From Acheta domesticus (taxonomy: Eukaryota > Arthropoda > Insecta > Orthoptera > Gryllidae), in NCBI GenBank assembly GCA_031308135.1, contig JAHLJT010000631.1:154831276-154895275 (forward strand): DNA of 64,000 nucleotides. The letters run 5' to 3'. The notes under the pieces were generated by a model. The model did no database searches, was not told where the DNA came from, and saw only the letters and a list, made by a program, of their open reading frames with translations. The position numbers were made by a program, and so were the translations under genes. This document shows, one piece after another, positions 24,366 to 35,255 of this stretch (position 1 is its first letter; each line of letters opens with the position of its first letter).

Positions 24366-24640
24366 CACGCGCTCCTGCGTCACTACGGCGGTCAGAATGG
24401 GGAAGGAATTAGGAAAGGGGTAGGTTTTAGGATGCTTCACGGGGAGTTCGACTAGCCCCTGTGAAGCAATCAAACTCGTTTTGTTGGAACAAATTACACA
24501 CGAGATTGTCCGGGAATCGAATCCGGACCTCCTTGGTGGAAGGCAAGCGACTTTGTTCTGTGCCACGACTGTATTCACTATGGTGCCACAAGTCTCTAGT
24601 ATATGGAAATTATTCCCAACTGAGGCAGAAGAGAGTGCTG
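24366..24640 (-). repeat. tRNA-derived SINE, copy 1
   Basis: On the minus strand: GTGGCACAGAACAAAGTCGC (A box region), then CCACCAAGGAGGTCCGGATT and GATTCCCGGAC (B box GGATTCGATTCC), then a body with aatttgttccaacaaaacg and cttcacaggggctag. The body is shared with the copy at 61620-61790, which identifies a SINE family rather than a tRNA gene. Confidence 0.75.
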
Positions 24641-25346
24641 TTAACTCTATATTCCCTTTACGCAACATCATTATGGTATTAATCTGTGTATATGATATTA
24701 ATATTTCATATAAATATATGATTTACACACATATCCCCTCCCCTATATAGTATTTGAGTAAGGGGCCTAACCTCCTATACCGTATGTGTGTGGAGATTTC
24801 CGTGCCTCACGGCTAGACCACTTCCCGTACACCAATCGAGACATACGAGGTATCAATGAACGCGTCTCGGTCCCCTGTTGGGAACTGATAATTTGTTTTT
24901 CGATCCGGCCATAAAATTCCACGAAATTGTCAAAAAAGTGTTTTTTCGTGTTTTGAATCTACGATCTTTGTGAGCATGACGGGAATTAAACTAACGCCAC
25001 CTAAATAGATCTATGCAGGTGGCGTTGATAAAATTCCATTATTCCGTTGTTATTTTCAGTCCGCGACACCATAATTTTCTTCCATGAGGATGGCAACACT
25101 GATTTTTGACAAACGAGAAAAAACTAAATGAATTTCGCCCGGCAGAACGTGTTGTAAATTCTGAAGTATTTTAGTTGTAGTGAAGTGTAAAGTAGAATTT
25201 GCAACTTGCCTTGGAACATTAAATTTGAAGAACATGAAGAGAATACGAAGGAAACAAAAACTGTAAATATTAAACAATTCATTTCTTAAGCGTGCAAAAA
25301 TCGATTTTCAATTCAATGTGACTTACAACTTATACATATAAACATA
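24641..25346. other. Unassigned stretch
   Basis: No recognised gene. 24760-24900 is GC-richer (cctcacggctagaccacttcc), perhaps another repeat head. Confidence 0.3.
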
Positions 25347-25354
25347 CACAATAG

Positions 25355-26139
25355 CAGTGGCGTAGCGTCAGGGGACGCTAAGATGCTGAGCATTCCCACG
25401 TGAAATATTAATCAAAGAAGCCTAAATATTGTGTTGATAATCTTCCAAGTGAGTGAAACACATTCAGCGAAACACGTTTTGTATTAATTTTGGAGTGATT
25501 TCCTATGATTGAATTCCGCGCGTTTATACAAGCTAGCCTCTGATTGCTTGGACGCTAAAATGCTTCTAGCGTGTGCCGCGAGTTTGCAACGAGCAATGAC
25601 GCATGCGCAGACGGCGAGGTTCTCCCCTCCCCTCTTCACCCCTGCCCCAGGATTCTCGAGTCCCGAAAAGCTAGCATACGGATACGGGCAGCAACGACTG
25701 GTGAGAAAGCACCGTGTGAGAAAGGCTTGAGAGCAAGTTGCTCGTTTGTGCACGAGAGCGCAGCACACCTGAGGTTGTCAGAGAAATATTTTTCTTTCTC
25801 ACTCGTGATTCCGTGCTTGGTCATGAGCACAAACAGTAGATATAATGCTTGCCTACTAATTCTCAATTAATATCTAAGAAGTTGAATTTTGACTTAAATA
25901 TATTACATTTTATTTTGGTTCGAAATATATCACAAGTGATCTCATTGTCAACCGCGAGTGAGAACTAAAGCGGAGCTATTTCATAATTTGCTTTCAAGAA
26001 GTCTCCTGACATAAATCTGTTGAAGTAGTGTAACATTTGTTTCAATAACTTAGATTCTAGAGAACATTAAGAATAATGATGTCTTCAGTTCGTATTATTG
26101 TTGAGCATCCCCAGACACACGAGACACGCTACGCCACTG
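25355..26139. mobile_element. Non-autonomous hAT element with 8-bp target duplication
   Basis: Exact direct repeats CACAATAG flank it (25347-25354 and 26140-26147). Termini are inverted repeats CAGTGGCGTAGCGTC and, reversed, CAGTGGCGTAGCGTGTC. The next 25 bases (gctgagcattcccac; gttgagcatccccag) are also inverted copies. 785 bases without a transposase, although short open frames in the GC-rich middle (25500-25760) exist on both strands. CAGTGGCGTAG and an 8-bp duplication are hallmarks of hAT elements. Confidence 0.9.
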
Positions 26140-26147
26140 CACAATAG

Positions 26148-27849
26148 TAACTTTTTAATGCTTATATATATTCGCTTTCAGAACAAAAATCAGATCGAGT
26201 TTGTGGAGTTTTAAAATCTTAAAATAGGGGACAAAAATATGGAAGTGTTAAGCAATTCAGTGGTATCAAATGTAGTTGTAGAAGATTTTGCGTCAGAATT
26301 TTCCGAGCTAATGGAGAATGATAATATGTTAGCATTAGGGGATAATGCAGAACAATAGCTTACAGGTGATCATTTTGTTCATTTTAGAACACAAAACGTA
26401 AAAAAACATAGCTGTGCTGTCGCATCATTCATATACCTGTATTTTTTACAGCGATTATAATTTTGAAATTGCAATATGTCTAGTTCATTTCCCGTTTGGA
26501 GTTAATATACAAGGCCATTGAGTGTTTAGAATTTTTGAATTGGAGTATAACATTAACAGATCCTACGAATCATTGGTAAGTCCAATGCCAGATACTATAT
26601 AAGAACATATTTGAACAAAGCTACGCATGAAAGAAATGAAGTGCGAAAGATATTTTCAACACATGAATATACTTTTAAAACGGTTTACAGCGTCGGCGAC
26701 GCCACATTCAACTAGTACCGATATATTGTACATACACATATATACCGTGACAATACGGAAAACTGCCCATAACTTTACTCAATTTTATCCTATTCATGAC
26801 AATTTTGTTGGCTCGCTCAGTTTAATTCTTGAAATTAGGGCAATTTCATACTTGACAATCTCAGGGCTCGTCTTTTCTACTTCTGTGGGCTGAAAATACG
26901 GCTCTTACGAGAATTCGGTTAGTGAAATATTTCTATTTACGATATGATTGGTTTGATTTTACTGGATCAGCTAATTTAGAAATAAGAACACAGTGTTTCT
27001 TAGGAAACACGCGACATTAAGTGCCGGCTGCTATTAATGTTTTTAAAGCAAAATTCTTTGTTTTCTTTTCTTTTCAATTTTAAGTTGTTACAAACTTCGT
27101 TTTAATTTTGCTTATTCAACTAATAAATCTATAATGATGGCCATCGAATTATTAAATCAAAAACTTAATTTTACTTACTCTTATAATAGCAATCTATTTC
27201 CTTACATGTAACTCAGTATCTAAGCATTCTTGGCCTTGAACAAATTATTTTCCTAAAGTCTTTTCCGTTATTAAATTAGAACTTTCTTGATGACGTTGAA
27301 GGCCGCACTCTTGGTCGCTGCGAAGACTCCTTCGGCCATTGACGTCATCCAGTTCACCAAATCTGGATTCCACACTATCTGCGTATTTGCATTCTAGCCC
27401 AGACATTATAGGTTTTTTGTTCTAAAAAAATGGTTTCAAAGATTTTCTTTTTTTAATCGCTTTATTTTATTGTTTTGTTGTTTTTCTGTTTTTAAACAAC
27501 ATACGAATATTAAAAGTGGGTAACGACAGCGGCCCGGCCGAAACATTATTGAAAGTCAAAGGTCACAAAATAGGTTATTCGCAAAAATCTCGTTTTCTAG
27601 GGCTCGGTGGTTGATTAAAGTGATTACAAACAAAGTTTATGTAATTATCTACAAAATGTTTCTATGCATTTTTCATTTACGACAAACAGTTTTAAAGTAA
27701 ACCAGAGGCGAAGTTTCCGTAGAAGGCGTATATTTATGCTCCATTCCGTCTAGCTGTATCCGTTTGCGCACCAACATTGAGGTAGGATAGAAGCCGCATA
27801 TTTTTTACATATCTCCAATTGGCCTAGTCCATATGGAATTGTATAATAA
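26148..27849. other. Unassigned stretch
   Basis: AT-rich, with no recognised coding sequence or repeat. 27290-27360 contains GC-richer sequence without similarity that I can name. Confidence 0.4.
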
Positions 27850-30133
27850 CTAGTGGTGCTACAGAATGGCACAGACTTTCCCGTCTTAGTTTTCTATTTC
27901 CTTGGGTCTTCGCCAGCTATTCGGAATTGCCACAAACTCTTTCTTACCAGCTGTCATCTATCACCGCCAAAAGTACCTTTTTTTGTCATTTTCTTAATTT
28001 TTCGGTTTCCTATTGGTAGAACGGAAACATTAATTTTAGAATATTAAAGAACACAAAAACCTAGTCATAAATGGCAATTTTCTTTTAAAAATGATGTGCC
28101 GTTTAAGAGAAAATGACGTTTTAGCGCTACTAAAAATGCGAAATTTGAAGGTCATTTTCACAGAAAATGTTTGAGTTTTCAAAATACTTTATTTATTTAT
28201 TTAATTTATTTCAGATCGCTGTGAAACATCTTGGTCATAAGCGATCACTACTTTACAGTTTTACATAATAAAATAATACAGTTTCATAAACAAACATTAC
28301 AATGAGAAATTTAGTAAACATTATACAACAGATATTTAGCGAACAATATAAAACTCTGATTTCATTCGATATTACAGATATGTGTTTTTTTGTTGCAATA
28401 AAGGAACTATTAAATATATTTATCTAATTTTGATTTGCATAGGAATTTAATAACCTTTTTACACTCTGGAGTGGAATTCAATAGAGAATGGATAACCGGA
28501 TCAATTTTAAATTTTTTTCTGAGGTTAGTAGTAAAAGGACATTCCACTAATAAGTGGGATGTAGAAATAGCTTGACCACAATTTGGACAGGGAACTGGAT
28601 TCGTCTTTTGAAATAAATAACTGTGACTCAAATTGAAGTGGCCAATTCGGAGCCTTGATAAAATGACCTGATGTTTTCTTTTAAAGTTCAAAAGAAGAAG
28701 AGGAGGATCTAGTACTGAATTTCTAACTTGATGTAATACAGTTTCATAAACAAACATTACAATGAGAAATTTAGTAAACATTATACAACAGATATTTAGC
28801 GAACAATATAAAACTCTGATTTCATTCGATATTACAGATATGTGTTTTTTTGTTGCAATAAAGGAACTATTTGTATCAAAATACTTTATTTAAAGTTATT
28901 TGAAGCAATTACACTCACAAATATAATAATGTTTACTAATTGCTGGTAATGTGCATATTAAAGATGTGAGAGAGCTTTCAAAAAAATTACAATTATGTAA
29001 TTTTTGAAAAAACAAAAAAAATAACTCAGAATAAACTTTACGCTATACTAAAGAGAGTAATTAGCACTATCCGTTACAAAAGTTTGAAGAAAAAATTTGC
29101 AGCCATATATGAGAAAATGGCGTTTGAGCGTTTCTGAAAATGCGAAATTTCGAGCTACTTTTCACAGAAAACGGTTGTGTTTTCGAGAAACTTTACTTGA
29201 CATTATTTAAAGCACATGTACTTGTAAATATAATAATGTAAAAACATCACCGCTAATGTAAATATTATCGACGTGAGAAACATGTGGAAAAATTTACATT
29301 TTTGTAATTTTTGAAAAAACCAACCTGTAGAGCAATATGGCTTTTATGTCATCTGATAGAGTCAATTTACCACTATCCCTACCAAAAGTAAAAAAAAATT
29401 GGAGCCGTTTTTGAGAAAATCTTGTGTTCGTAATATTTTAAAATTGCACATATTGCACGCAATATTGCTCGAAAACTACTAAAATTTTGAAAAACATTTA
29501 CATGACCTTTATGAAAGAACTCAATATGCAGAACAAATTTTATTTGAAGAAAAAATCTCTATCTTCACTTTTGTAGTTGGAGAAAGACGCCGAAAAAATT
29601 CAAACTTTTCGAAAATTTAGAGTTATCCGTGAAAATCGGACCTATGCCATGTTAATAAGTGTATTTTACTCTATTCGTACTAGAAATTTAAAGAAAAAAA
29701 TTGTAGCTGTTTTTGAAAAAAATTTGAAAATCCCCGGGGGGCTTCATATAAAGTACCCCCAAATTTTGCAGAATCTTTTTCAAAATCTCAAAGCTTCAAC
29801 TAGAATCAGATCGACCGACGAATATCCATTTTGGAAGAAATCGTACGTATGGTTTAGGCGCTAGCAGTGTTCACAGACGGACAGACGGACGTTTTCCTTT
29901 CAATTGGGTTTTCTGTATCAAGGACCTAGAAAACAGGGTTTCTGGCTACACCAAGCGTTAGGAGATTTTTTTTCTTAATTTAGCAACTGGTTTTATCCAC
30001 TTATTCGTTTTCACGGCCCGGCAATTAATTTTTTTCGGCCGAAAATTGGCCATTTTTTCGCGCAGCATTACATAACTTTCCCTATACTACGTATATCACT
30101 CCGTGTATACGTACGTATACAAGGAAGTAAAAA
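27850..30133 (-). mobile_element. HINE copy carrying a recent LINE insertion
   Basis: 3' terminus CACCACTAG at 27850, then T; 5' palindromic terminus at about 30072-30133. GTCY tract reversed (gacggacagacggacg) at 29875-29893. Without the insertion at 28196-28875 and its duplication the copy is about 1.59 kb. Subunit motifs near 28090, 29095, 29400 and 29700. Confidence 0.85.
28196..28875 (-). mobile_element. 5'-truncated LINE with 17-bp target duplication
   Basis: Flanked by identical 17-mers tcaaaatactttattta (28179-28195 and 28876-28892). On the minus strand the insert encodes a LINE ORF2 tail (28733-28408): VILSRLRIGHFNLSHSYLF, then CPNCGQAISTSHLLVECPF (CX2CX8HX4C knuckle), ending KSKLDKYI and a stop. 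A 3' UTR and an (AAATAAAT) tail follow. This end is typical of I/R1/Jockey-type elements with an RNase H-CCHC tail. A 137-base 3' UTR segment is present twice, exact (28274-28410 and 28734-28870). Perfect repeats and duplication point to a young insertion. Confidence 0.88.
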
Positions 30134-30249
30134 TGTTATGCATTATAAAGCACATATTTTTCGTTCTTGTTTTCATGAATTTTATGTATTTGTTTTTCAT
30201 TGTCTGGTTCTAGGAAGTCTGCGTGTTTGTTAGCTTCGCTCACATTTGT

Positions 30250-30436
30250 TTATGAAATATCATTGGGATTAATATCATCATTGTCAATAGGAAAGGTATC
30301 AAAGGAATCAACACCAGAAGCTTTAGGTATTGCATTGAAACATGATTGTCCATGACAGTGGCCGCATACAATGGAGCAAGATAAACCAATTTTTCTGCAC
30401 CCACAATTTGCACCGCATCCTTTTGTACAATTACAA
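30250..30436 (-). pseudogene. C-terminal fragment of a CXC (tesmin/TSO1-like) Cys-rich protein
   Basis: Minus-strand open frame of 61 codons and a stop: ICNCTKGCGANCGCRKIGLS, CSIVCGHCHGQSC, then an acidic tail with FPIDNDDINPNDIS. The cysteine spacing matches the CXC type found at the C-terminus of several insect multigene or transposon-linked proteins. The upstream part is cut by a HINE terminus at 30437/30438. No stop in the remaining frame. Whether it belonged to a host gene or a transposon cannot be told. Confidence 0.6.
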
Positions 30437-30437
30437 A

Positions 30438-31866
30438 TTAGTGGTGCTAAAGAATGGCACAGATTTTCCTTTTCCTTGGGTCTCGACTTGATATGCGGAA
30501 TTGCTGCATACTTGTGCCAGCTACCATCTATCGCCGCCCAAACTACCTTAAGTTTTCGTTAATTTTTCGGTTTCAAAATGGTAGAACGGAAATATTAATT
30601 TTAGAATATTAAAAAACAGAAAAACCTCAATCCGCAAACCTCAAATGGCAATTTTCTTTGAAAACTTTGGAGCCGTTTTTAAGAAAATGGCGTTTACGCG
30701 CTATTAAAAATGCGAAATTTGAAGCTCATTTTAACAGAAAACTTTTGAGTTTTCGAAAAACTTCATTGGAAGTCATTTAAAGCACTAACTCACAAATACA
30801 ATGGTGTTTAAAAATTTCTGTAAATATGTATATTAACGGTGTGAAGGATCTTAAAAAAATACATTTGTGTAATTACATTTGAGTAATTTTTGTAAAAAAC
30901 AAAAAATACTCCAAAATGAACTTTACGTTATATTAAAGAGTGCAATTTGCGCTCCATCCATTTGAAAAGTTTGAAGAAAAAATTTTGGGCCGTTTTTGGC
31001 AAAATTGCGTTTAAGCGTTTCTGAAAATGCGGCATTTTGAAATCATTTTCACAGAAAACGGTCGAGTTTCCAAGAAAATTCTGACATTATATAAAGTACG
31101 TGTGCTCATAAATACAATAATGTTAACAAATCGCCGTTAATGTAAACATCAAAGACGTGAGTGAAGAGTAAAAAAATTACATTAGTGTAATTTTTGAAAA
31201 AAACAACAACAAAATAATGTAGCAGTTTGGCCTTTATGTCATCTCAAAAAATAAACATTAGGCACTATCCTTACAAAAAGCTTAAAGAAAACATTTGAAG
31301 TCGTTTTTGAGAAAATCTAGTTTTTGAATTTTTTTAAAAAATTGCACATATTGCCCGCAATATTGCGTGGAAACTACAAAACTTTTCAAAAGATATACCT
31401 GACCTTAATTAAAGAACTCACTGTGGTGAACACATTTTATTTGAAGGAAAAATCTCCATCTTCAATTTTGTATTTGTAGGAAGACGTCGAAACAAAAATC
31501 AAAATTTTTCAATCAAAAGTTTCGAAAATTCATAGTTAACCGTCAAAATCGGACTATGCCACCTTTAAGTGTATTTTACTCTATTCACACAAGACATTTA
31601 AAGAAAAAATTCGGAACCATTTTTGAGAAAATTTTGAATATGTACCTGGGCTCCATGTAAAGTATCCCCAAATTTCAGGCTACACTTCGTGTTAGGGGAT
31701 TTTTTTTTCTTAATTTACCAACTGGTTTTATCCACTTTTTCGTTTTTACAGCCCGGCAATTAATTTTGTCTGCAGAAAATTGGCCATTTTTTCGCGCAGC
31801 ATTACATAACTTTCCGTATACTATATATCACTCCGTGTATACGTACGTATACGGGAAAGTAAAAAT
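30438..31866 (-). mobile_element. HINE copy, half of a head-to-head pair
   Basis: 3' terminus at 30438 (CTAG mutated to CTAA, still followed by T), 5' terminus at about 31866 (ACTTTCCCGTATAC). Lacks the GTCY tract and neighbouring segment (deletion near 31680). Confidence 0.8.
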
Positions 31867-31867
31867 G

Positions 31868-33345
31868 TATATACGGACTAATATACGTAGTATAGGGAAA
31901 GTTATGTAACGCTGCGCGAAAAAATGGCCAATTTAAGCCTGAAAAAATTCGTTGCCGACCGCTAATAACGAAAAAGTGGATAAAACCAGTTGCTAAATTA
32001 AGAAACAAAATCCCCTAATACGTGGTGTAGCCACAAACCCTGTTTTCTAGGTCCTTGATACCGAAAAACGAATTGAAAGGAAATCGTCCGTCTGTCCTTC
32101 TGTCTGTACGTCCGTCTGTGAACACTGCTACCTCCTAAACCATACGTGCGATTTCTTCCAAAATGAATATTCCCCATTCGATCTGATTCTATTCGAAGCT
32201 TTGGAATTTTGAAAAAGATTCTCTAAAATTTTTTGAGGTACTTTTCATGAAGCCTCCCGGACATATTCAAAATTTTCTCAAAAAGCCTGCAAATTTTTTC
32301 TTTAAATTTCTTGTAAGAATGGAGTAAAATACACTTATTAAGGTGGCATAGGTCCGGTGTTCGCGGATAACTCTGAATTTCCGAAAATTGTGAAAAGTTT
32401 AAAATTTCTTCGGCGTCTTTCTGGAACTACAAAATTGAAGATAGAGATTTTTCTTTTAAATAAAATGTGTTGTCCAATGTGAGATCTTTCATTGTCATAT
32501 ACATTTTTTTGACACTTTAAGTAGTTTTGGGGCAATATTGCATGCAATATGTGCAATTTTAAAAAATTACAAAATAAGATTTTCTCAAAAACGGCTTCAA
32601 ATTTTTTCTTTAAACGTTTGGCAGGTATAGTGCCTAATGTATTTTATGAGATGACAAAAATATATTGCTCTATTTTTTTGTTTTTTCAAAAATTGGAAAA
32701 ATGTAATATATTTGACTTGTCTCTCACGTCGTTAATATTGACATTAGCGGCGCTTTGTTTACATTATTATATTTATGAGTACATGTGCTTTAAATAATGT
32801 CAAGTAAAGTTTCTCGAAAACACAACCGTTTTCTGTGAAAACAGCTCAAAATTTCGCATTTTCAGAAACGCTCAAACGTTATTTTCTCGTAAATGGCTAG
32901 AAAAAAATGTCTTCGAGCTTTTCCATAGGATAGTGCTAAATGCACTCTTTGATATGACGTAAGGTTTATTTTGAATTTTTTTCAAAAATTACACAAATGT
33001 AATTTTTTTGAAAGATCTCTCACATCTTTAACATGCACATTTACAGAAATTTGTAAACACTATTGCAATTTGTAAACATTGTTATATTTGTAAGTATATG
33101 TGCTTTAAATGACTTCAAACGAAGTATTTTGAAAACTCAATAATTTTCTGTGAAAAAGAGCTTCAAATCTCACATTTTTAGTAGCGCTAAAACGCCATTT
33201 TCGTTAGAACGGCACAAAAGTTTTAAGAGAAAATTACCATTTAGGAGTTGGTATTTGTGTTCTTCAATATTATAAAATGGATATTTCCGTTCTACTATTA
33301 GGAAACCGGAAAAAATAAGGAAGTTGCTGGTAGCAATTTTTGTGA
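31868..33345 (+). mobile_element. HINE copy, other half of the head-to-head pair
   Basis: Begins just after the previous copy's 5' end, carries the GTCY tract at 32085-32120, and ends before the 3' terminus near 33345 at a junction with another repeat family. Together with the previous copy it makes an inverted repeat of about 2.9 kb. Confidence 0.78.
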
Positions 33346-33700
33346 CGACACGCTTAGAAGGCTTAGATTCCTCAATCTCTTATTTACGCTTTCTGGATAC
33401 ATTGTGTTTTGTGCAGTCTGACGAGGTTAATTTGCGTTATCATTAATTCAAGATTTGTTCTCCAGCAACAACTAGAAGTACTATTATAGTTGCTTGATAC
33501 CTATGAAGATTGTTTCTTACGCGTGTAGTGAAAACATTCAATTAACGTTTTGCGTGGTGTGTAAATGCTGTGTACATAATTGTGGAGGGATGTGGATGTA
33601 TAGTAAAGAGTGAAGACAGGGTTTGTGTTTACCTCTATCAGTATTTTCGTTATCATTCGATGAAATTTTCAAGTCAGCGGGTTCAGGCAAGTAGCTTTCT
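33346..33700 (+). repeat. Dispersed repeat, copy 1
   Basis: About 350 bases (gcttagaaggcttagattcc ... attttcaagtcagcgg) that recur on the opposite strand at 49810-50160. No coding content. The copies share long blocks such as ctccagcaacaactagaagt. Confidence 0.7.
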
Positions 33701-33709
33701 CAAAAGTAA

Positions 33710-34812
33710 CTAGTGATTCTACAGAATGGAACAGACTTTCCCATATTAGTTTTCTTTTTTCTTCTGCCTCGGCTAGCTATTCGGAATGCCACATACTTTT
33801 GTCAGCTGCTTCTATCGCCGCCCAAACTACATTTTTTGGGCATTTTAATAATTTTTTCGACTTTCTAATTGTAGAACAGAAAAAATATTTTAAGAATATT
33901 AAAGAACAGTCAAATCTCGTTCTAAATGGCAATTTTCTTTGAAAAATTGGGGGCTGTTTTTACGAAATGGCGTTTAAGCGCTACTGTAAATGCGAAATTT
34001 GAAGCTCATTTTCACAGAAAATTTTTGACTTTTCGAAAAACATCATCAGAAGTCATTTAAAGTACATTAACCCACATATACAATAGTGTTTACATATTGC
34101 TGGTAATGAAGGTCTTAACGGTGGTTAAAAATGATTTAAAAAATACATTTTTGTAATTTTTGAAAAAACAAAAATACCCCCAAATTAACTTTAACCCCAA
34201 ATTAACGCCATATTAAAGAGTGCAATTAGCACCATTCCTTCGAAAAGTTGAAACAAAAAATTTGAAACCATTTTTTAGAAAATGGTTTCTAAAAATTTGA
34301 GCGTTTGTGCGTTTCTAAAAATGCGCAATTTGAGCTAATTTTCACAGAAATTCAATTTTCGAGAAACTTTATTTGACATTATTTAAAACACATATACTCA
34401 TTAATATAATAATGTGAACAAATCGCCACTTATGTAAATATTAGCGACGTGAAAAACAAGTCAAAAAATTACACTTTTCCAATTTTTGAAAAAAAACACA
34501 CAAAAGAATAGAGCAATATGGCCTCAATGTCATCTCATAGAACACATTTAGAACTATCCTTACCAAAAGTTTAAAGAAACATTTTAGAGCAATTTTTGAG
34601 AAAATCTTATTTTTGCAATATTTTAAAATTGCAAATATTGCGTACAGTATTGCGCGAAAACAACTAAAATTTTCAAAAAAAATGGACCTGAACTTTATGA
34701 AATAACTCATTTAGCCGAACATATTTTATTTGGAGGAAAAATCATTATCTCCATGTTTGTAGTTCTAGGACGACGCCGAAACAATTTCAAAATTTTGCAA
34801 TTTTCGAAAATT
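33710..34812 (-). mobile_element. HINE copy, 5' end replaced by an inverted fragment
   Basis: 3' terminus at 33710 (ACTAG, T flank). Runs in minus orientation to 34812 (cgaaaattcagag), where the sequence turns round into the + orientation. Confidence 0.75.
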
Positions 34813-34986
34813 CAGAGAATTTTTTTCGGCGTCTTCCTAGAACTGCCAAATTGAAGATTGAGATTTTCAAATGAAATTTGAAAAGTAAGTTTTTGTAAAA
34901 AGTGAGTTATTTCATTAAGGTCATATACATTGTTTTGAAAATTTTAGTAGTTTTTGGGCAATAATGCACGCAATATTGCGCGCAAA
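34813..34986 (+). mobile_element. HINE internal fragment in opposite orientation
   Basis: Starts ttttttcggcgtcttcctag, the complement of sequence just before it, and continues to gcaatattgcgcgcaaac. Forms a foldback junction at 34812. Confidence 0.65.
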
Positions 34987-34988
34987 CA

Positions 34989-35255
34989 TTGGTGTTAGTA
35001 TTACTTTGGAAGACATTGAGTCGTAGAGTAGGTCCTAGGGCTGATGGCAAGTGTCGCCGTATTATAGTAAAATTCGTTTCTAATAGGAAAAGTGCTGAAA
35101 TATTTCAAAATAAAAGAAAACCTGTAGGTAGTGGAAAAGTAATCAGGGAAGATTTGACAGCACGTAGGTTAGAAATACTGAGAAAATGTATTGCAAATTT
35201 GCACCTCAAAAATGTATGGTCTTTTGATGGTGCAATGTATGTAAATACCGCGTAA
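34989..35255 (+). pseudogene. LINE ORF1 C-terminal fragment
   Basis: Open frame reading RRIIVKFVSNRKSAEIFQNK, then IREDLTARRLEILRKCIANL, KNVWSFDGAMYVN and a stop. This pattern (RPIIVKF...; NEDLT...R..L; VWT.DGKI.V) is the C-terminal part of the ORF1 protein of Jockey/CR1-type retrotransposons, related to the baculovirus FP/L1-ORF1-like fold. It is an RNA-binding chaperone in active elements. The N-terminal half is missing, cut at the HINE fragment boundary. It may belong with the EN/RT region 1.7 kb downstream. Confidence 0.65.

Noticed and set aside
28274..28870. LTR pair flanking a small retroelement
   Set aside because: The 137-base direct repeats lie within one insertion bounded by a 17-bp duplication, the repeat is the LINE 3' UTR, and there is no TG..CA end.
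27850..30133. HINE family as a terminal-inverted-repeat DNA transposon
   Set aside because: The ends are not inverted copies of each other (ACTTTCCC at one, CACCACTAG at the other), and no target duplication is seen.
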